From Methanobrevibacter gottschalkii DSM 11977 (GTDB taxonomy: Archaea; Methanobacteriota; Methanobacteria; Methanobacteriales; Methanobacteriaceae), in contig NZ_RKRG01000001.1 of assembly GCF_003814835.1 (NCBI RefSeq), positions 62,001 to 126,000 on the forward strand: a DNA stretch of 64,000 bases, read 5' to 3'. Below are positions 37,169-45,564 of the stretch, in pieces. Position numbers and translations under genes: made by a program. Under the pieces are notes generated by a model. The model saw nothing but the letters and a program-made list of their open reading frames with translations. It searched no databases and was not told the DNA's origin. Position 1 is the first letter of the stretch. The number at the start of each line of letters is the position of its first letter.

Positions 37169-37777
37169 TCATCGATAAAAATTTATTGCACAAAATTAAT
37201 AAACATTAAAATTCAAATTTAACTACAAAAATGTTGCCAGAATAGCTGTAAGTAAAACATCTTTCCTACGGGAATATGTTAACCCTAAATTTTAATTAAA
37301 TTATTACTTAAAAGAAACCTTAGTATTAATATTTTAATTACATAATGTAACCTATTTCTTCCAATTGCTTATTTTCATTATGTTAAATAAAATTTTTACA
37401 ACTTATTTTCAATTACAGAGATTAAAACTAATTTAAAATCTATAATTTAATAATTAAGAAGTAAAATTAGAATTAAATATTATAATAATGATTAATTATG
37501 ATTAATTAATTATTTTAAGTTTTTATCATCCAATTAACTAAAAAATAAGAATAATTTCCTATTTTAAAGTATAATTGAATTTTAATACATGTTTTTTTGT
37601 ATAAAACTGTATATATTTCTTTTTAATAAATTAAACAATAATTAAAAAAAATACAAATAATATATTAAACTGTACAATAAATATAAATAATATTATACCA
37701 TATTATTTAATAGACTTAACTTTGTTGATATTAAAATTATTAACAGGTTAAGTCGAAAAATATAGAGGTTATATTAA
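37169..37777. other. 609-bp AT-rich intergenic stretch between ATPase and mtrH
   Basis: I see no gene. The sequence is well over 75 percent A+T, with palindromic patches such as TAATGATTAATTATGATTAATTAA (37487-37510 region) and many TATA-like strings. The right end should hold the mtrH promoter: AAATATAAATAA at 37679-37690 is a good TATA box, about 90 bp before the start codon. The left part is bounded by the 23-bp repeats. The length is unusual for this gene-dense window. Confidence 0.5.
37713..37754 (+). promoter_or_regulatory. Inverted repeat at the predicted 5' end of the mtrH message
   Basis: Arms GACTTAAC (37713-37720) and GTTAAGTC (37747-37754) are perfectly complementary, and an inner GTTGAT/ATTAAC helix can extend the fold. 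The TATA box at 37679-37690 predicts transcription starting near 37710. The hairpin would therefore form at the very start of the leader, 12 bases before the ribosome site AGAGGTTAT. It may stabilise the message or be a regulator site. Confidence 0.5.
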
Positions 37778-38716
37778 ATGTTTAAATTTGATAAAGAACA
37801 AGAAGTTTTTGACTTCGCTGGAGTCAAAATGGGTGGACAACCTGGAGAATACCCTACTGTATTAGCAGGAACTATTTTCTACGGTGGACACAACATTCTT
37901 AATGATGAATTAACCGGTGACTTCGACAAAGATAAAGCTGAAACATTAGTTAACGATATGGCATCCATTTCTGATGTAACTGGAAACCCATACATCGTAC
38001 AAGTTTTCGGACAAACTGTTGAAGCACTTCCAAAATACATCGAATACATTGGTGAAATTTGTGATGCTCCTTTCCTTATAGATTCCACTTCCGGAGATGC
38101 AAGAGTTGCTGGTGCACAGTACGCTGACGAAGTTGGATTAACCGAAAGGGCAATTTATAACTCAATTAACATGGCAGCAGACAAATCTGAATTAGATGCT
38201 CTCGCTTCAACTGACATTTCTGCATCCATTATCTTAGGATTCAACCCAATGAATGCTACCGTTGAAGGTAAAATGAACATGTGGGAAAATGGAGACGATG
38301 GTGCTTACGAAAAAGGTTTGCTTGAAGTAGCAGCAGATTGTGGTATTGACAAATTTATGATGGATACTGCTGTAACTCCTTTAGGACAAGGTGCAGGTAT
38401 TGCTGCTAGAACTTCCTTTGCAGAAAAAGCTAAATGGGGATATCCGGTTGGATCTGGTATTCACAACGTTCCTTCTGCATGGGACTGGTTAAGAGACTAC
38501 AAAAAAGAAGGTAATAAAACTGCATTCACAGTTTGTGATATTGGTGCAAACATTGTGCAAGTAATGTGTGGAGGAGACTTCGTTCTCTTTGGACCTATTG
38601 AAAACGCAAAAATTGCATTCCCTGCAGTAGCACAAACTGATATGTTCATTTCCGAAGCTGCAAAGCCTTTAGGAACTGAACCTGTAGATTACCATCCAAT
38701 GAACAAATTATTATAA
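37778..38716 (+). CDS. mtrH: Tetrahydromethanopterin S-methyltransferase subunit H (stand-alone)
   Basis: 312 residues, full length for MtrH, starting MFKFDKEQEVFDFAGVK, then GGQPGEYPTVLAGTIFYGGH, PFLIDSTSGDARVAG and GSGIHNVPSAWDWL. MtrH transfers the methyl group from methyl-tetrahydromethanopterin to the corrinoid of MtrA. It is normally encoded at the end of the mtrEDCBAFGH operon, but no other mtr gene is here. Compared with the Methanothermobacter protein as I remember it, a segment after DWLRDYKKE is shorter. Codons are strongly biased (TTC, TAC, AAC, GAC, ATC), unlike neighbours, which suggests very high expression. It may be the genome's only mtrH or a second copy. Confidence 0.9.
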   Translation: MFKFDKEQEVFDFAGVKMGGQPGEYPTVLAGTIFYGGHNILNDELTGDFDKDKAETLVNDMASISDVTGNPYIVQVFGQTVEALPKYIEYIGEICDAPFLIDSTSGDARVAGAQYADEVGLTERAIYNSINMAADKSELDALASTDISASIILGFNPMNATVEGKMNMWENGDDGAYEKGLLEVAADCGIDKFMMDTAVTPLGQGAGIAARTSFAEKAKWGYPVGSGIHNVPSAWDWLRDYKKEGNKTAFTVCDIGANIVQVMCGGDFVLFGPIENAKIAFPAVAQTDMFISEAAKPLGTEPVDYHPMNKLL

Positions 38717-38780
38717 ACAATTTGTTATAAACTTATCAAAAGTTTACATTTTCAAAACCTCAACATCAATTTGTTCAAAT

Positions 38781-38798
38781 ATCATTAACCCTAATGAT
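38781..38798 (+). other. Small perfect hairpin after mtrH
   Basis: ATCATTA-ACCC-TAATGAT, seven base pairs and a four-base loop, 65 bp after the mtrH stop codon. It is the first of two hairpins in the 276-bp gap and may protect or end the mtrH message. Confidence 0.5.
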
Positions 38799-38838
38799 GG
38801 TATTTAACAAATCTAAACATTAATCCAAAATACCGAAT

Positions 38839-38870
38839 TAGCACTGGACAATTAAACACATCCAGTGCTA
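38839..38870 (+). other. Ten-base-pair hairpin after mtrH
   Basis: TAGCACTGGA (38839-38848) and TCCAGTGCTA (38861-38870) are fully complementary with a 12-base loop. It is the most GC-rich element in the gap. It is followed by A-rich rather than T-rich sequence, so it is not a bacterial-type terminator on the plus strand. A stabilising 3' element, processing site or small RNA stem is possible. Confidence 0.55.
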
Positions 38871-38992
38871 TTAAAAAAAATCTATTTTTATGAAATTATA
38901 TTTTACAGAACAACACCAATTTTAACCCAAATTTTAAATAACTTCAATTAAATAACTATTAATAATTTTAATTTAAGAAAAAAGGTGAAATT

Positions 38993-39613
38993 ATGCCGGA
39001 AACAGATTATTTAAAAATACCACAAAATAGAATAGGGGCATTAATTGGAAGCAATGGAGGAGTTAAAAAATCCATCGAAAAAGCGACTGGAACTATTTTA
39101 GACATAGATAGTGATGAGGGCACTGTTTACATCACCCCTGGTGAAAATATGGAGGATCCATTAGGAGTATGGAATGCGAATCATATTGTAAAAGCAGTAG
39201 CTCGTGGATTTAATCCCGAAGTTGCATTAAAATTAGTAAGTGACGATTATTATTTAGAAGTAATTAGCTTGCCATTATACATCGGAAAATCCAAAAAAGC
39301 CCTTGCAAGACATAAAGGTAGAATCATCGGAAAAGACGGGAAAACACGTGAAATAATCATGGAAATGGCTGAAGTGAATATGGCAATCTATGGTAAAACT
39401 GTTTCATTAATTGGGGAAATGGACAATATAATGGTTGCTAAAGAAGCTATTGAAATGATTTTAAAAGGTTCTAGACACAAATCAGTTTATGGATTCTTAG
39501 AACACAAAAAAGAAGATTTAAAAATGAAAGAATTCAAAGATCTTGTCGGAATTGAAGATGATAAAATAGAATTCAAGGATGGAATCGAATTTGATGAAAA
39601 AACATTGCAGTAA
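38993..39613 (+). CDS. KH-domain RNA-binding protein, archaeal Dim2/Pno1 type
   Basis: 206 residues with two KH domains. The first has PQNRIGALIGSNGGVKKSIE; the second has HKGRIIGKDGKTREIIMEMA near residue 105. In eukaryotes Pno1/Dim2 helps mature the 3' end of 18S rRNA; the archaeal protein binds aIF2-alpha and 16S rRNA. The AAGGTG site precedes the ATG. It normally stands next to rio1 and topoisomerase VI genes; here it is cut off from rio1 but still beside top6B. Confidence 0.92.
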   Translation: MPETDYLKIPQNRIGALIGSNGGVKKSIEKATGTILDIDSDEGTVYITPGENMEDPLGVWNANHIVKAVARGFNPEVALKLVSDDYYLEVISLPLYIGKSKKALARHKGRIIGKDGKTREIIMEMAEVNMAIYGKTVSLIGEMDNIMVAKEAIEMILKGSRHKSVYGFLEHKKEDLKMKEFKDLVGIEDDKIEFKDGIEFDEKTLQ

Positions 39614-39726
39614 CATTAACGGTTACTGCCATTTCTTTTTTTAAATTAAAGTATTACTTTAATGAAATTTCAATATAATAATTAGAGTAACAATAGAAAA
39701 ATATTATATACTTTAATAAACATATA

Positions 39727-39833
39727 TAGATAGTGTAGTGTAAATACTATATTTTCTACATGTTTTTAACTTATTATTTTATTACATATTTAGCAAGTTA
39801 GATAGGGTAATGTAAAATATTACTTTTCAAATG
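39727..39833 (+). repeat. Imperfect direct repeat upstream of top6B
   Basis: Two units of about 35 bp, 39727-39762 and 39799-39833, 72 bp apart: both begin TAGATAG, continue with G-T-A-x-TGTAAA, and end TTTTC..A.ATG. The similarity runs on into a shared TAACTT downstream. The second unit ends in the 19-bp motif. Duplicated sites ahead of a promoter usually mean cooperative binding of a regulator; the regulator is unknown. Confidence 0.5.
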
Positions 39834-39839
39834 CTCTCT
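39821..39839 (+). promoter_or_regulatory. Shared 19-bp motif, copy 3 (top6B)
   Basis: TACTTTTCAAATGCTCTCT, 67 bp before the top6B TTG start and 7 bp ahead of a TATA-like TTTAAATATAAAA (39847-39859). It agrees with the two other copies at 17 or 18 of 19 positions. Confidence 0.45.
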
Positions 39840-39906
39840 AACTTCATTTAAATATAAAACCTCACATAATAAAATAAAACATATGTAATTTTAGGAGGAA
39901 AATTTT

Positions 39907-41610
39907 TTGCAAGAGCAAGATGTTGGAACCGATTGGAGAAATGATTTTAAAAACTTGACTCCATCTGAGTTCTTTAGGAAAAACAAGCAAATGTTAGGAT
40001 TTACTGGTAAGATTCGTTCATTAACCATTGTATTCCACGAATTGATTACAAACAGTTTCGATGCAGCTGAAGAAGCAGGAATTTTACCGGAAATCGATAT
40101 TGAATTAAAAAGAGTTGAAAAAGAACATTATATACTCAAACTCAAAGATAATGGTCCGGGCATTCCTGAAGATTATGTAATGAGAGTGTATTGTAGTATG
40201 TTTGCAGGATCTAAATTCAGAAACATACAATCTAGAGGGCAGCAAGGATTAGGTTGTAGTGGTTGTGTGTTACTTTCACAAATGACCACAGGTAAGCCTG
40301 CTCGTGTAATTTCATGTTATAAAGAAAATGGAGACATCAAAGGAGTGAAAATGAAATTCCAAATGGATGTAAAAAACAACCGTGGAATTTTAATGGAAAG
40401 AGAAGATTATCCTGCAGAAAGCACAGGAGTATGTATCGAATTACAATTTAAAGAAGTTTCATATTCTCTTGCAGAACAAGGTGCATTTGAATACATCAGA
40501 AGAACCATGATTGGAAACCCACATGCTAAAATTACATTCAGAGATCCATCTGGACACAAATACATATTCAAAAGAGCGGCAGACATTGTTCCAATCCTTC
40601 CAAAAGAAGTATTACCTCATCCAAAGGGTGTAAGCGCTGACGACTTAATGACAATGGCACAAAATACAGACAGTAGAAGATATAAAAGCATGTTAACATC
40701 ATCATTATCAAGAATGTCCAATAAAAGAGTGGATGAAATTTCTGAACTTACTGGAATCGACATGAACAAACGTCCAAAAGACCTTACATTCCCTGAAGCA
40801 GAAACTATTGTACATTGCTTTAAGAAAATGAAATTCATGGCACCTCCAACAGATGGACTTATACCTATTGGATCTGAACAAATCGAAAAAGGTATGAAAC
40901 AAATTCTTAAACCTGAATTTGTAACAACAATTACCAGAAAACCTGTAACATATCAAGGCGGTGTTTCATTCATTATTGAAGCAGGACTTGCATATGGCGG
41001 AGACTCTGGAAGAGTCGTAAAAGAACAAAGAAAATCTGAAATTATGAGATTTGCAAACAGAGTTCCATTGACTTTTGATGCAGGAAGCTGTGCTATTACT
41101 GAAGCTCTTAAAAGTATTGATTGGAAACGTTACGGCCTTAAAGACTTAGATAATACTCCATTGACCTTGTTTGTAAATATCATTTCAACACAAGTACCGT
41201 ATCTTTCAACTGGTAAACAAAGTGTATCTCCAGAACCTGAAATCGTTCACGAAATCAGACAATCCACTATGAAACTAGCCCGTAAACTTCAAAAACACCT
41301 TAGAGCTAAAAAAGCAGCTAAAGAAAAAGAGAAACGTTCAAAAGTATTCGAGGATTATATGCCTGTGATTATTGAAGAAGCTGCAAAACTTGGAGAAACC
41401 GGAGTTCCAGAATATCAGGAAGTTTTAGCAAAAGTTACTAAAAGGGCTCTTGCCGAATTACTTGGTGAAAAAGTTGAAGAAGAAGAGGAAGAAGAAGAAC
41501 TTGACGCAATCATCATGGAAGAAGTTGATGAAAGAGGATATGCTGTTGATGGAAACAGTACACTAGATAGCTTCGAAGAAGATGATGTTGATGACGAATT
41601 TGAAGATTGA
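39907..41610 (+). CDS. top6B: DNA topoisomerase VI subunit B
   Basis: 567 residues of the type IIB topoisomerase ATPase subunit. The GHKL motifs are clear: [25 protein letters not shown] and [18 protein letters not shown] helix-two-turn-helix and transducer domain follow ([29 protein letters not shown]) and the C-terminus is acidic. It starts with TTG behind AGGAGG. With Top6A, 9 bp downstream, it relaxes and decatenates DNA. Confidence 0.96.
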   Translation: MQEQDVGTDWRNDFKNLTPSEFFRKNKQMLGFTGKIRSLTIVFHELITNSFDAAEEAGILPEIDIELKRVEKEHYILKLKDNGPGIPEDYVMRVYCSMFAGSKFRNIQSRGQQGLGCSGCVLLSQMTTGKPARVISCYKENGDIKGVKMKFQMDVKNNRGILMEREDYPAESTGVCIELQFKEVSYSLAEQGAFEYIRRTMIGNPHAKITFRDPSGHKYIFKRAADIVPILPKEVLPHPKGVSADDLMTMAQNTDSRRYKSMLTSSLSRMSNKRVDEISELTGIDMNKRPKDLTFPEAETIVHCFKKMKFMAPPTDGLIPIGSEQIEKGMKQILKPEFVTTITRKPVTYQGGVSFIIEAGLAYGGDSGRVVKEQRKSEIMRFANRVPLTFDAGSCAITEALKSIDWKRYGLKDLDNTPLTLFVNIISTQVPYLSTGKQSVSPEPEIVHEIRQSTMKLARKLQKHLRAKKAAKEKEKRSKVFEDYMPVIIEEAAKLGETGVPEYQEVLAKVTKRALAELLGEKVEEEEEEEELDAIIMEEVDERGYAVDGNSTLDSFEEDDVDDEFED

Positions 41611-41619
41611 GTGATTTAG

Positions 41620-42714
41620 ATGACTGAAATAAAAGAAAATCAAAAAGCCCATAGAGAGAAAAGGAAAGAATACACCTACAATAAATTAAAAGGATTAGGT
41701 CAAGAAATCATTGAAGATATTGAAAAACAAAAAGTTCCTTCAGTTAAAGTTCCTTCTAGAGGTACTGGAAACATTGTTTATGATAATGCTAAAAGATACT
41801 ATGTGTTAGGGGACAGATACGGAAGAAGATCATTAGGTAATGTAAAGCAGATTAGAAAACTAGGTCAGATGGTTTATGTTGCTAATTTCTGTAAAGATTT
41901 AGTTGCTCGTGAAAAAACAGCTACAATCAGGGAAATGTATTATGTTTCAGAAGGTTGGGGAATAAGTTTTAAAACACAGCAAGAATCCAACATTGTTGGA
42001 GAGGATTTGGAAGTAACACTTGGAACCACACGTGAAGATTTAGGTTTAATGCCCGAAGAAGATGGTGCATCAGTATATGGAGACATTACACTATTAGATG
42101 ATGGCGTTGAAATTAATGCTGCAAAAGCTGGAAAATCCGGTTATACAATTTCACCAACTATTGACCAAGTAGAATTCTTAGACTGTGGTGTTGAAAGAGT
42201 TATTGCAGTAGAAACCATGGGAATGTTCCACAGGATGGTTCAGGAAAATGCTAACAAAAGATTCAACACTTTAATTGTTGGACTTAAAGGACAAGCTGCA
42301 CGTGCTACAAGAAGATTCATTAAAAGAGTTAATGAAGAAATTGGATTGCCTGTTTACATCTGTAACGACGGAGACCCTTGGGGATTCCACATTGCACAAG
42401 TAATTATTTCCGGAAGTGCAAAATTAGCTCATGTTAACCATGACTTAGCAACTCCTGACGCTAAATTTATGGGAGTAACCGCATCCGACATCATCAATTA
42501 TGATTTACCTACTGATAAACTCAAAGATGTTGATGTAATGAGACTCAAAGAGCTTTCTAAAGACCCTAGATATAAAAGCGATTTCTGGCAAACTGAAATC
42601 AAAAAAATGCTTAAAATTGGTAAAAAAGCAGAACAGCAATCCTTCTCCAAATATGGTCTTGAGTATGTAGTGGATACATACTTCCCGCAAAAACTTGAAG
42701 AATTGGAAAATTAA
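41620..42714 (+). CDS. top6A: DNA topoisomerase VI subunit A
   Basis: 364 residues. The CAP domain contains the catalytic tyrosine in [10 protein letters not shown] near residue 108. The Toprim domain has [10 protein letters not shown] and [13 protein letters not shown], which carry the Mg-binding acidic residues. This is the Spo11-related DNA-cleaving subunit, following top6B by 9 bp with a GTGAT site. Length is normal. Confidence 0.96.
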   Translation: MTEIKENQKAHREKRKEYTYNKLKGLGQEIIEDIEKQKVPSVKVPSRGTGNIVYDNAKRYYVLGDRYGRRSLGNVKQIRKLGQMVYVANFCKDLVAREKTATIREMYYVSEGWGISFKTQQESNIVGEDLEVTLGTTREDLGLMPEEDGASVYGDITLLDDGVEINAAKAGKSGYTISPTIDQVEFLDCGVERVIAVETMGMFHRMVQENANKRFNTLIVGLKGQAARATRRFIKRVNEEIGLPVYICNDGDPWGFHIAQVIISGSAKLAHVNHDLATPDAKFMGVTASDIINYDLPTDKLKDVDVMRLKELSKDPRYKSDFWQTEIKKMLKIGKKAEQQSFSKYGLEYVVDTYFPQKLEELEN

Positions 42715-42791
42715 ATAAACAAATTTTCCTCTACTTTTTTTATTTTTTCCAGATATTTCTTAAGAAAATGTTTATATATCAAAAGATCCAT

Positions 42792-42807
42792 ATACCCTAA
42801 TAGGTAT
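42792..42807. promoter_or_regulatory. CsoR-type operator upstream of csoR
   Basis: ATACCCTAATAGGTAT, a near-palindrome 13 bp before the csoR ATG. It resembles the TACCC...GGGTA sites of copper-responsive CsoR repressors and the better copy at 43113-43128. A second half-like TATAGGTAG lies just beyond it. Its position within or at the leader fits autorepression. Confidence 0.7.
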
Positions 42808-42820
42808 AGGTAGTGTTATT

Positions 42821-43093
42821 ATGAAACAATGCATGGATACAGAAAATTTACACAGAAGACTTAAAAAAATCATAGGGCAGTTAAATGCAATTGATCGTAT
42901 GATTGAAGAAGATATTCCCTGTGAACAAATATTAATGCAGGTGAATGCATCAAAATCAGCACTACATAAAGTTGGACACATTATCGTTGAAGGACATTTA
43001 GAACATTGTGTTAAACAAGCTATGGAAGAAGATGATGTAGATGAAGCTTTAGTGGACATTTCATCAATTTTAGAATATTACTCTAGACTTTAA
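42821..43093 (+). CDS. csoR: Copper-sensing repressor, CsoR family
   Basis: 90 residues of the DUF156/CsoR/RcnR fold (LHRRLKKIIGQLNAIDRMIEED). Cys34, His59 and Cys63 have the same spacing as the Cu(I) ligands of Mycobacterium CsoR (Cys36, His61, Cys65), so copper is the likely signal. Without metal it should bind the two palindromes at 42792 and 43113 and repress itself and the metal ATPase gene downstream. An additional Cys4 is not part of the known site. Confidence 0.87.
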   Translation: MKQCMDTENLHRRLKKIIGQLNAIDRMIEEDIPCEQILMQVNASKSALHKVGHIIVEGHLEHCVKQAMEEDDVDEALVDISSILEYYSRL

Positions 43094-43112
43094 TTTTTTT
43101 TAAAATAATTTT

Positions 43113-43128
43113 ATACCCTAAGGGGTAT
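43113..43128. promoter_or_regulatory. CsoR-type operator upstream of the metal ATPase gene
   Basis: ATACCC-TAAG-GGGTAT, a perfect 6-bp inverted repeat, 26 bp before the ATPase start. It matches known CsoR operators closely. A separate operator here means the ATPase gene has its own repressed promoter rather than depending on csoR read-through. Confidence 0.78.
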
Positions 43129-43154
43129 ATCTATGTATTGGGAGGTTATAAAAT

Positions 43155-45023
43155 ATGAATCTAAAATTTAAAAATGAAGAAAAACTTGAAATCATATTTA
43201 TAATAGTATCATCAATCAGTTTAGTTTTAGGATTTTTATTATCTATTGACTATCTTTCTTGGATTTCAATAATAATATGTGGGATTCCAATATTCAAGGA
43301 ATGTATTGAAGGATTAATCACAGAATTTGATATTAAAGCGGATTTACTCGTGTCAATAGCAATCATTGCATCCATTATTATCGGTGAAATATTTGCTGCA
43401 GGGGAAATTGCAACAATAATGGCAATTGGAGGATTTTTAGAAGAATATACCGTAGCAAAAGCACAAAATCAAATCAAAGAACTCGCTAAAATGACTCCCA
43501 AAACAGCAACAAGAATAAAAAATGGAACAGAAGAAAAGGTACCTATTGAAGAAGTTAAAATTGGAGATATTTTAAAAATACTTCCCGGTGAAAGCATACC
43601 AAATGATGGAATTATAATCAATGGAGAAACATCAATTAATCAAGCTACTCTTACAGGAGAATCAATACCGGTAGATAAAACAAGAAATGACGAAGTATAT
43701 AGTGGAACTATTAACCTTTACGGATCATTTACAATGAAAACAACAAAAATAAGTGAAGATAGTTCCCTTCAAAAATTAATTAAACTTGTTGAATCATCAA
43801 AACCAGAAAATGCCAATATTGTTAGAGCAGCTGATAAATGGGCAACAATGATTGTTGTAATAGCATTTACAGCCGCAATATTAACATATTTATTTACATT
43901 TGAAATAACAAGATCAGTTACAATACTCGTAGTATTCTGTCCTTGTGCATTAGTTCTTGCAACTCCAACAGCACTAATGGCAGCAGTAAGTAATTTAACT
44001 AAATATGGAATCCTAGTAAAAAATGGAGAATCTTTAGAAGAATTAGCCCATATTGATGAAGTAATTTTTGATAAAACCGGAACATTAACTTACGGCAATC
44101 CAACTGTAATAAGAGTTATCTCCGAAAATCCACAAGAAATGATGTATCTTGCAGCATCACTTGAATCTAAATCTGAACATCCTCTAGCAAAAGCTATTGT
44201 TAAATATTATAATAACAACGATTTAGCAGCTGTTAATGAATTCAAAATACATATAGGTAAAGGAATTACTGGATATATAAATGGAGTGCAAATAATAGCT
44301 GGAAATAAAAAATTCTTAGAATCTAAAAATATACCTCTAGGTTCCAATGAAAATAGCAGTAATGGAGAAATAGAAATTTTTGTTGCAAAAGGAAATAAAA
44401 TAATAGGAAAAATATTCCTTGCAGATACCATACGCAGTAATGCTAAAGCAACAATTAAAAATCTAAAAAAATTAAGAATTAAAACAACATTGCTTACAGG
44501 AGATAATGAAAATACTGCAAAATCAATTGCAAATCAAGTTAGAATACATAATATTAAATTTAATTGCTTACCTGAAGATAAAATCCAATACATTAAAGAC
44601 GAGCAAATAAGAAACCATAGAGTTGCAATGATTGGAGATGGGATAAATGATGCTCCATCACTAAGAAAATCCAATGTTGGAATATCAATGGGAAATATTG
44701 GAAGCGATCTTTCGATTGAATCATCAAATATCACTTTAATCAAAGACAACATAGAAAATATTCCTCATTTAATTGAGGTATCGAAAAAAACAATAAAAAC
44801 GATCAACATAAGCATCGGATTTGCATTAACACTGAATATAATTGCAATGGCACTAGCTATTTTAGGAATATTGAATCCAATTGAAGGAGCATTAATACAC
44901 AACATCGGATCAGTGATTGTAATTATTTACTCTTCAATATTGGTTAACTACAAAAGTTCAAAAATAGATTATAGAACCCAACAGTTCGATGTAAACAAAG
45001 CTTTAAATATAACAATGTTCTAA
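43155..45023 (+). CDS. Heavy-metal P1B-type ATPase (probable copper exporter)
   Basis: 622 residues. The metal-path motif VFCPCALVLATPTA (CPC), phosphorylation site DKTGTLTYGNP, the HP dipeptide in KSEHPLAKAI, and GDGINDAPSLRK are all present. There is no N-terminal metal-binding domain; a separate CopZ follows. The last spans have LTLNIIAM and IHNIGSVIVI where classic CopA has YN and MxxSS, and ZntA has DxG, so metal preference cannot be read from motifs alone. The CsoR operator and CopZ neighbour favour Cu(I). GGGAGG precedes the start. Confidence 0.88.
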   Translation: MNLKFKNEEKLEIIFIIVSSISLVLGFLLSIDYLSWISIIICGIPIFKECIEGLITEFDIKADLLVSIAIIASIIIGEIFAAGEIATIMAIGGFLEEYTVAKAQNQIKELAKMTPKTATRIKNGTEEKVPIEEVKIGDILKILPGESIPNDGIIINGETSINQATLTGESIPVDKTRNDEVYSGTINLYGSFTMKTTKISEDSSLQKLIKLVESSKPENANIVRAADKWATMIVVIAFTAAILTYLFTFEITRSVTILVVFCPCALVLATPTALMAAVSNLTKYGILVKNGESLEELAHIDEVIFDKTGTLTYGNPTVIRVISENPQEMMYLAASLESKSEHPLAKAIVKYYNNNDLAAVNEFKIHIGKGITGYINGVQIIAGNKKFLESKNIPLGSNENSSNGEIEIFVAKGNKIIGKIFLADTIRSNAKATIKNLKKLRIKTTLLTGDNENTAKSIANQVRIHNIKFNCLPEDKIQYIKDEQIRNHRVAMIGDGINDAPSLRKSNVGISMGNIGSDLSIESSNITLIKDNIENIPHLIEVSKKTIKTINISIGFALTLNIIAMALAILGILNPIEGALIHNIGSVIVIIYSSILVNYKSSKIDYRTQQFDVNKALNITMF

Positions 45024-45053
45024 CTAACTTTATAAAACATAAGGTGATATATT

Positions 45054-45257
45054 ATGGCTGAAAAAGAAATTAAAGTAGTGGGTATGCACTGTTCTTCCTG
45101 TGTAAATGCTGTTGAATTATGTTTAAAAGATGTTGATGGAATTGATGATGCTAAAGCAGACCTTGATTCTGGAATTACAACCTTAACATTATCTGGCAAT
45201 GTAAGTGATGAAGACATTAATGAAGCTGTAAAAGAAGCAGGATTTGAAGTTGAATAA
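45054..45257 (+). CDS. copZ: Copper chaperone CopZ-like (HMA domain)
   Basis: 67 residues with the ferredoxin-like HMA fold and the metal-binding loop MHCSSCVNA; the rest follows the usual beta-alpha-beta pattern to GFEVE. It carries Cu(I) to the ATPase encoded 30 bp upstream. The likely ribosome site is AAGGTGAT. It completes the csoR-ATPase-copZ regulon. Confidence 0.9.
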   Translation: MAEKEIKVVGMHCSSCVNAVELCLKDVDGIDDAKADLDSGITTLTLSGNVSDEDINEAVKEAGFEVE

Positions 45258-45564
45258 ATCCTCTTCAACTTATTTTTTAAAATAACAATAAAACTTAAAC
45301 TTATTTTATAAATCAATTCTTAAATATCTACTTTAAATAGCTAAATAACTAATCAAAGCACTTATTTTATTATTTAAAATCATCTGCTCTTCAGTGGCAT
45401 TCATCAAATTTACTTAATATGCCCAACATTACTCTCAACAATCACTTAAGATAACTTTAATATCATATCATTATTATTGAATAAAATTATCAAATTATAA
45501 ATAATTTAAAAAATAAAATTAAAACCATATAATAAATTATTATATTAATAAAAAAGGGATTAAA
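45258..45564. other. AT-rich gap before the GAPDH gene
   Basis: 307 bp without a gene. The right third should hold the GAPDH promoter (TATAAATAATTTAAAA-type sequence near 45495-45510) and AAAAGGG serves as ribosome site. The left part, just after copZ, is T-rich (TTATTTTTT near 45270), suitable as an archaeal poly-T terminator. Nothing else stands out. Confidence 0.45.

Noticed and set aside
38839-38870. Hairpin considered as a bacterial-type terminator of mtrH
   Set aside because: It is followed by an A-run, not a T-run, on the coding strand, and archaea do not usually use such terminators.
43155-45023. Assignment as a zinc/cadmium exporter
   Set aside because: The CsoR ligands, operators and CopZ neighbour point to copper, although the last-span motif is not that of classic CopA; left open as to exact subgroup.
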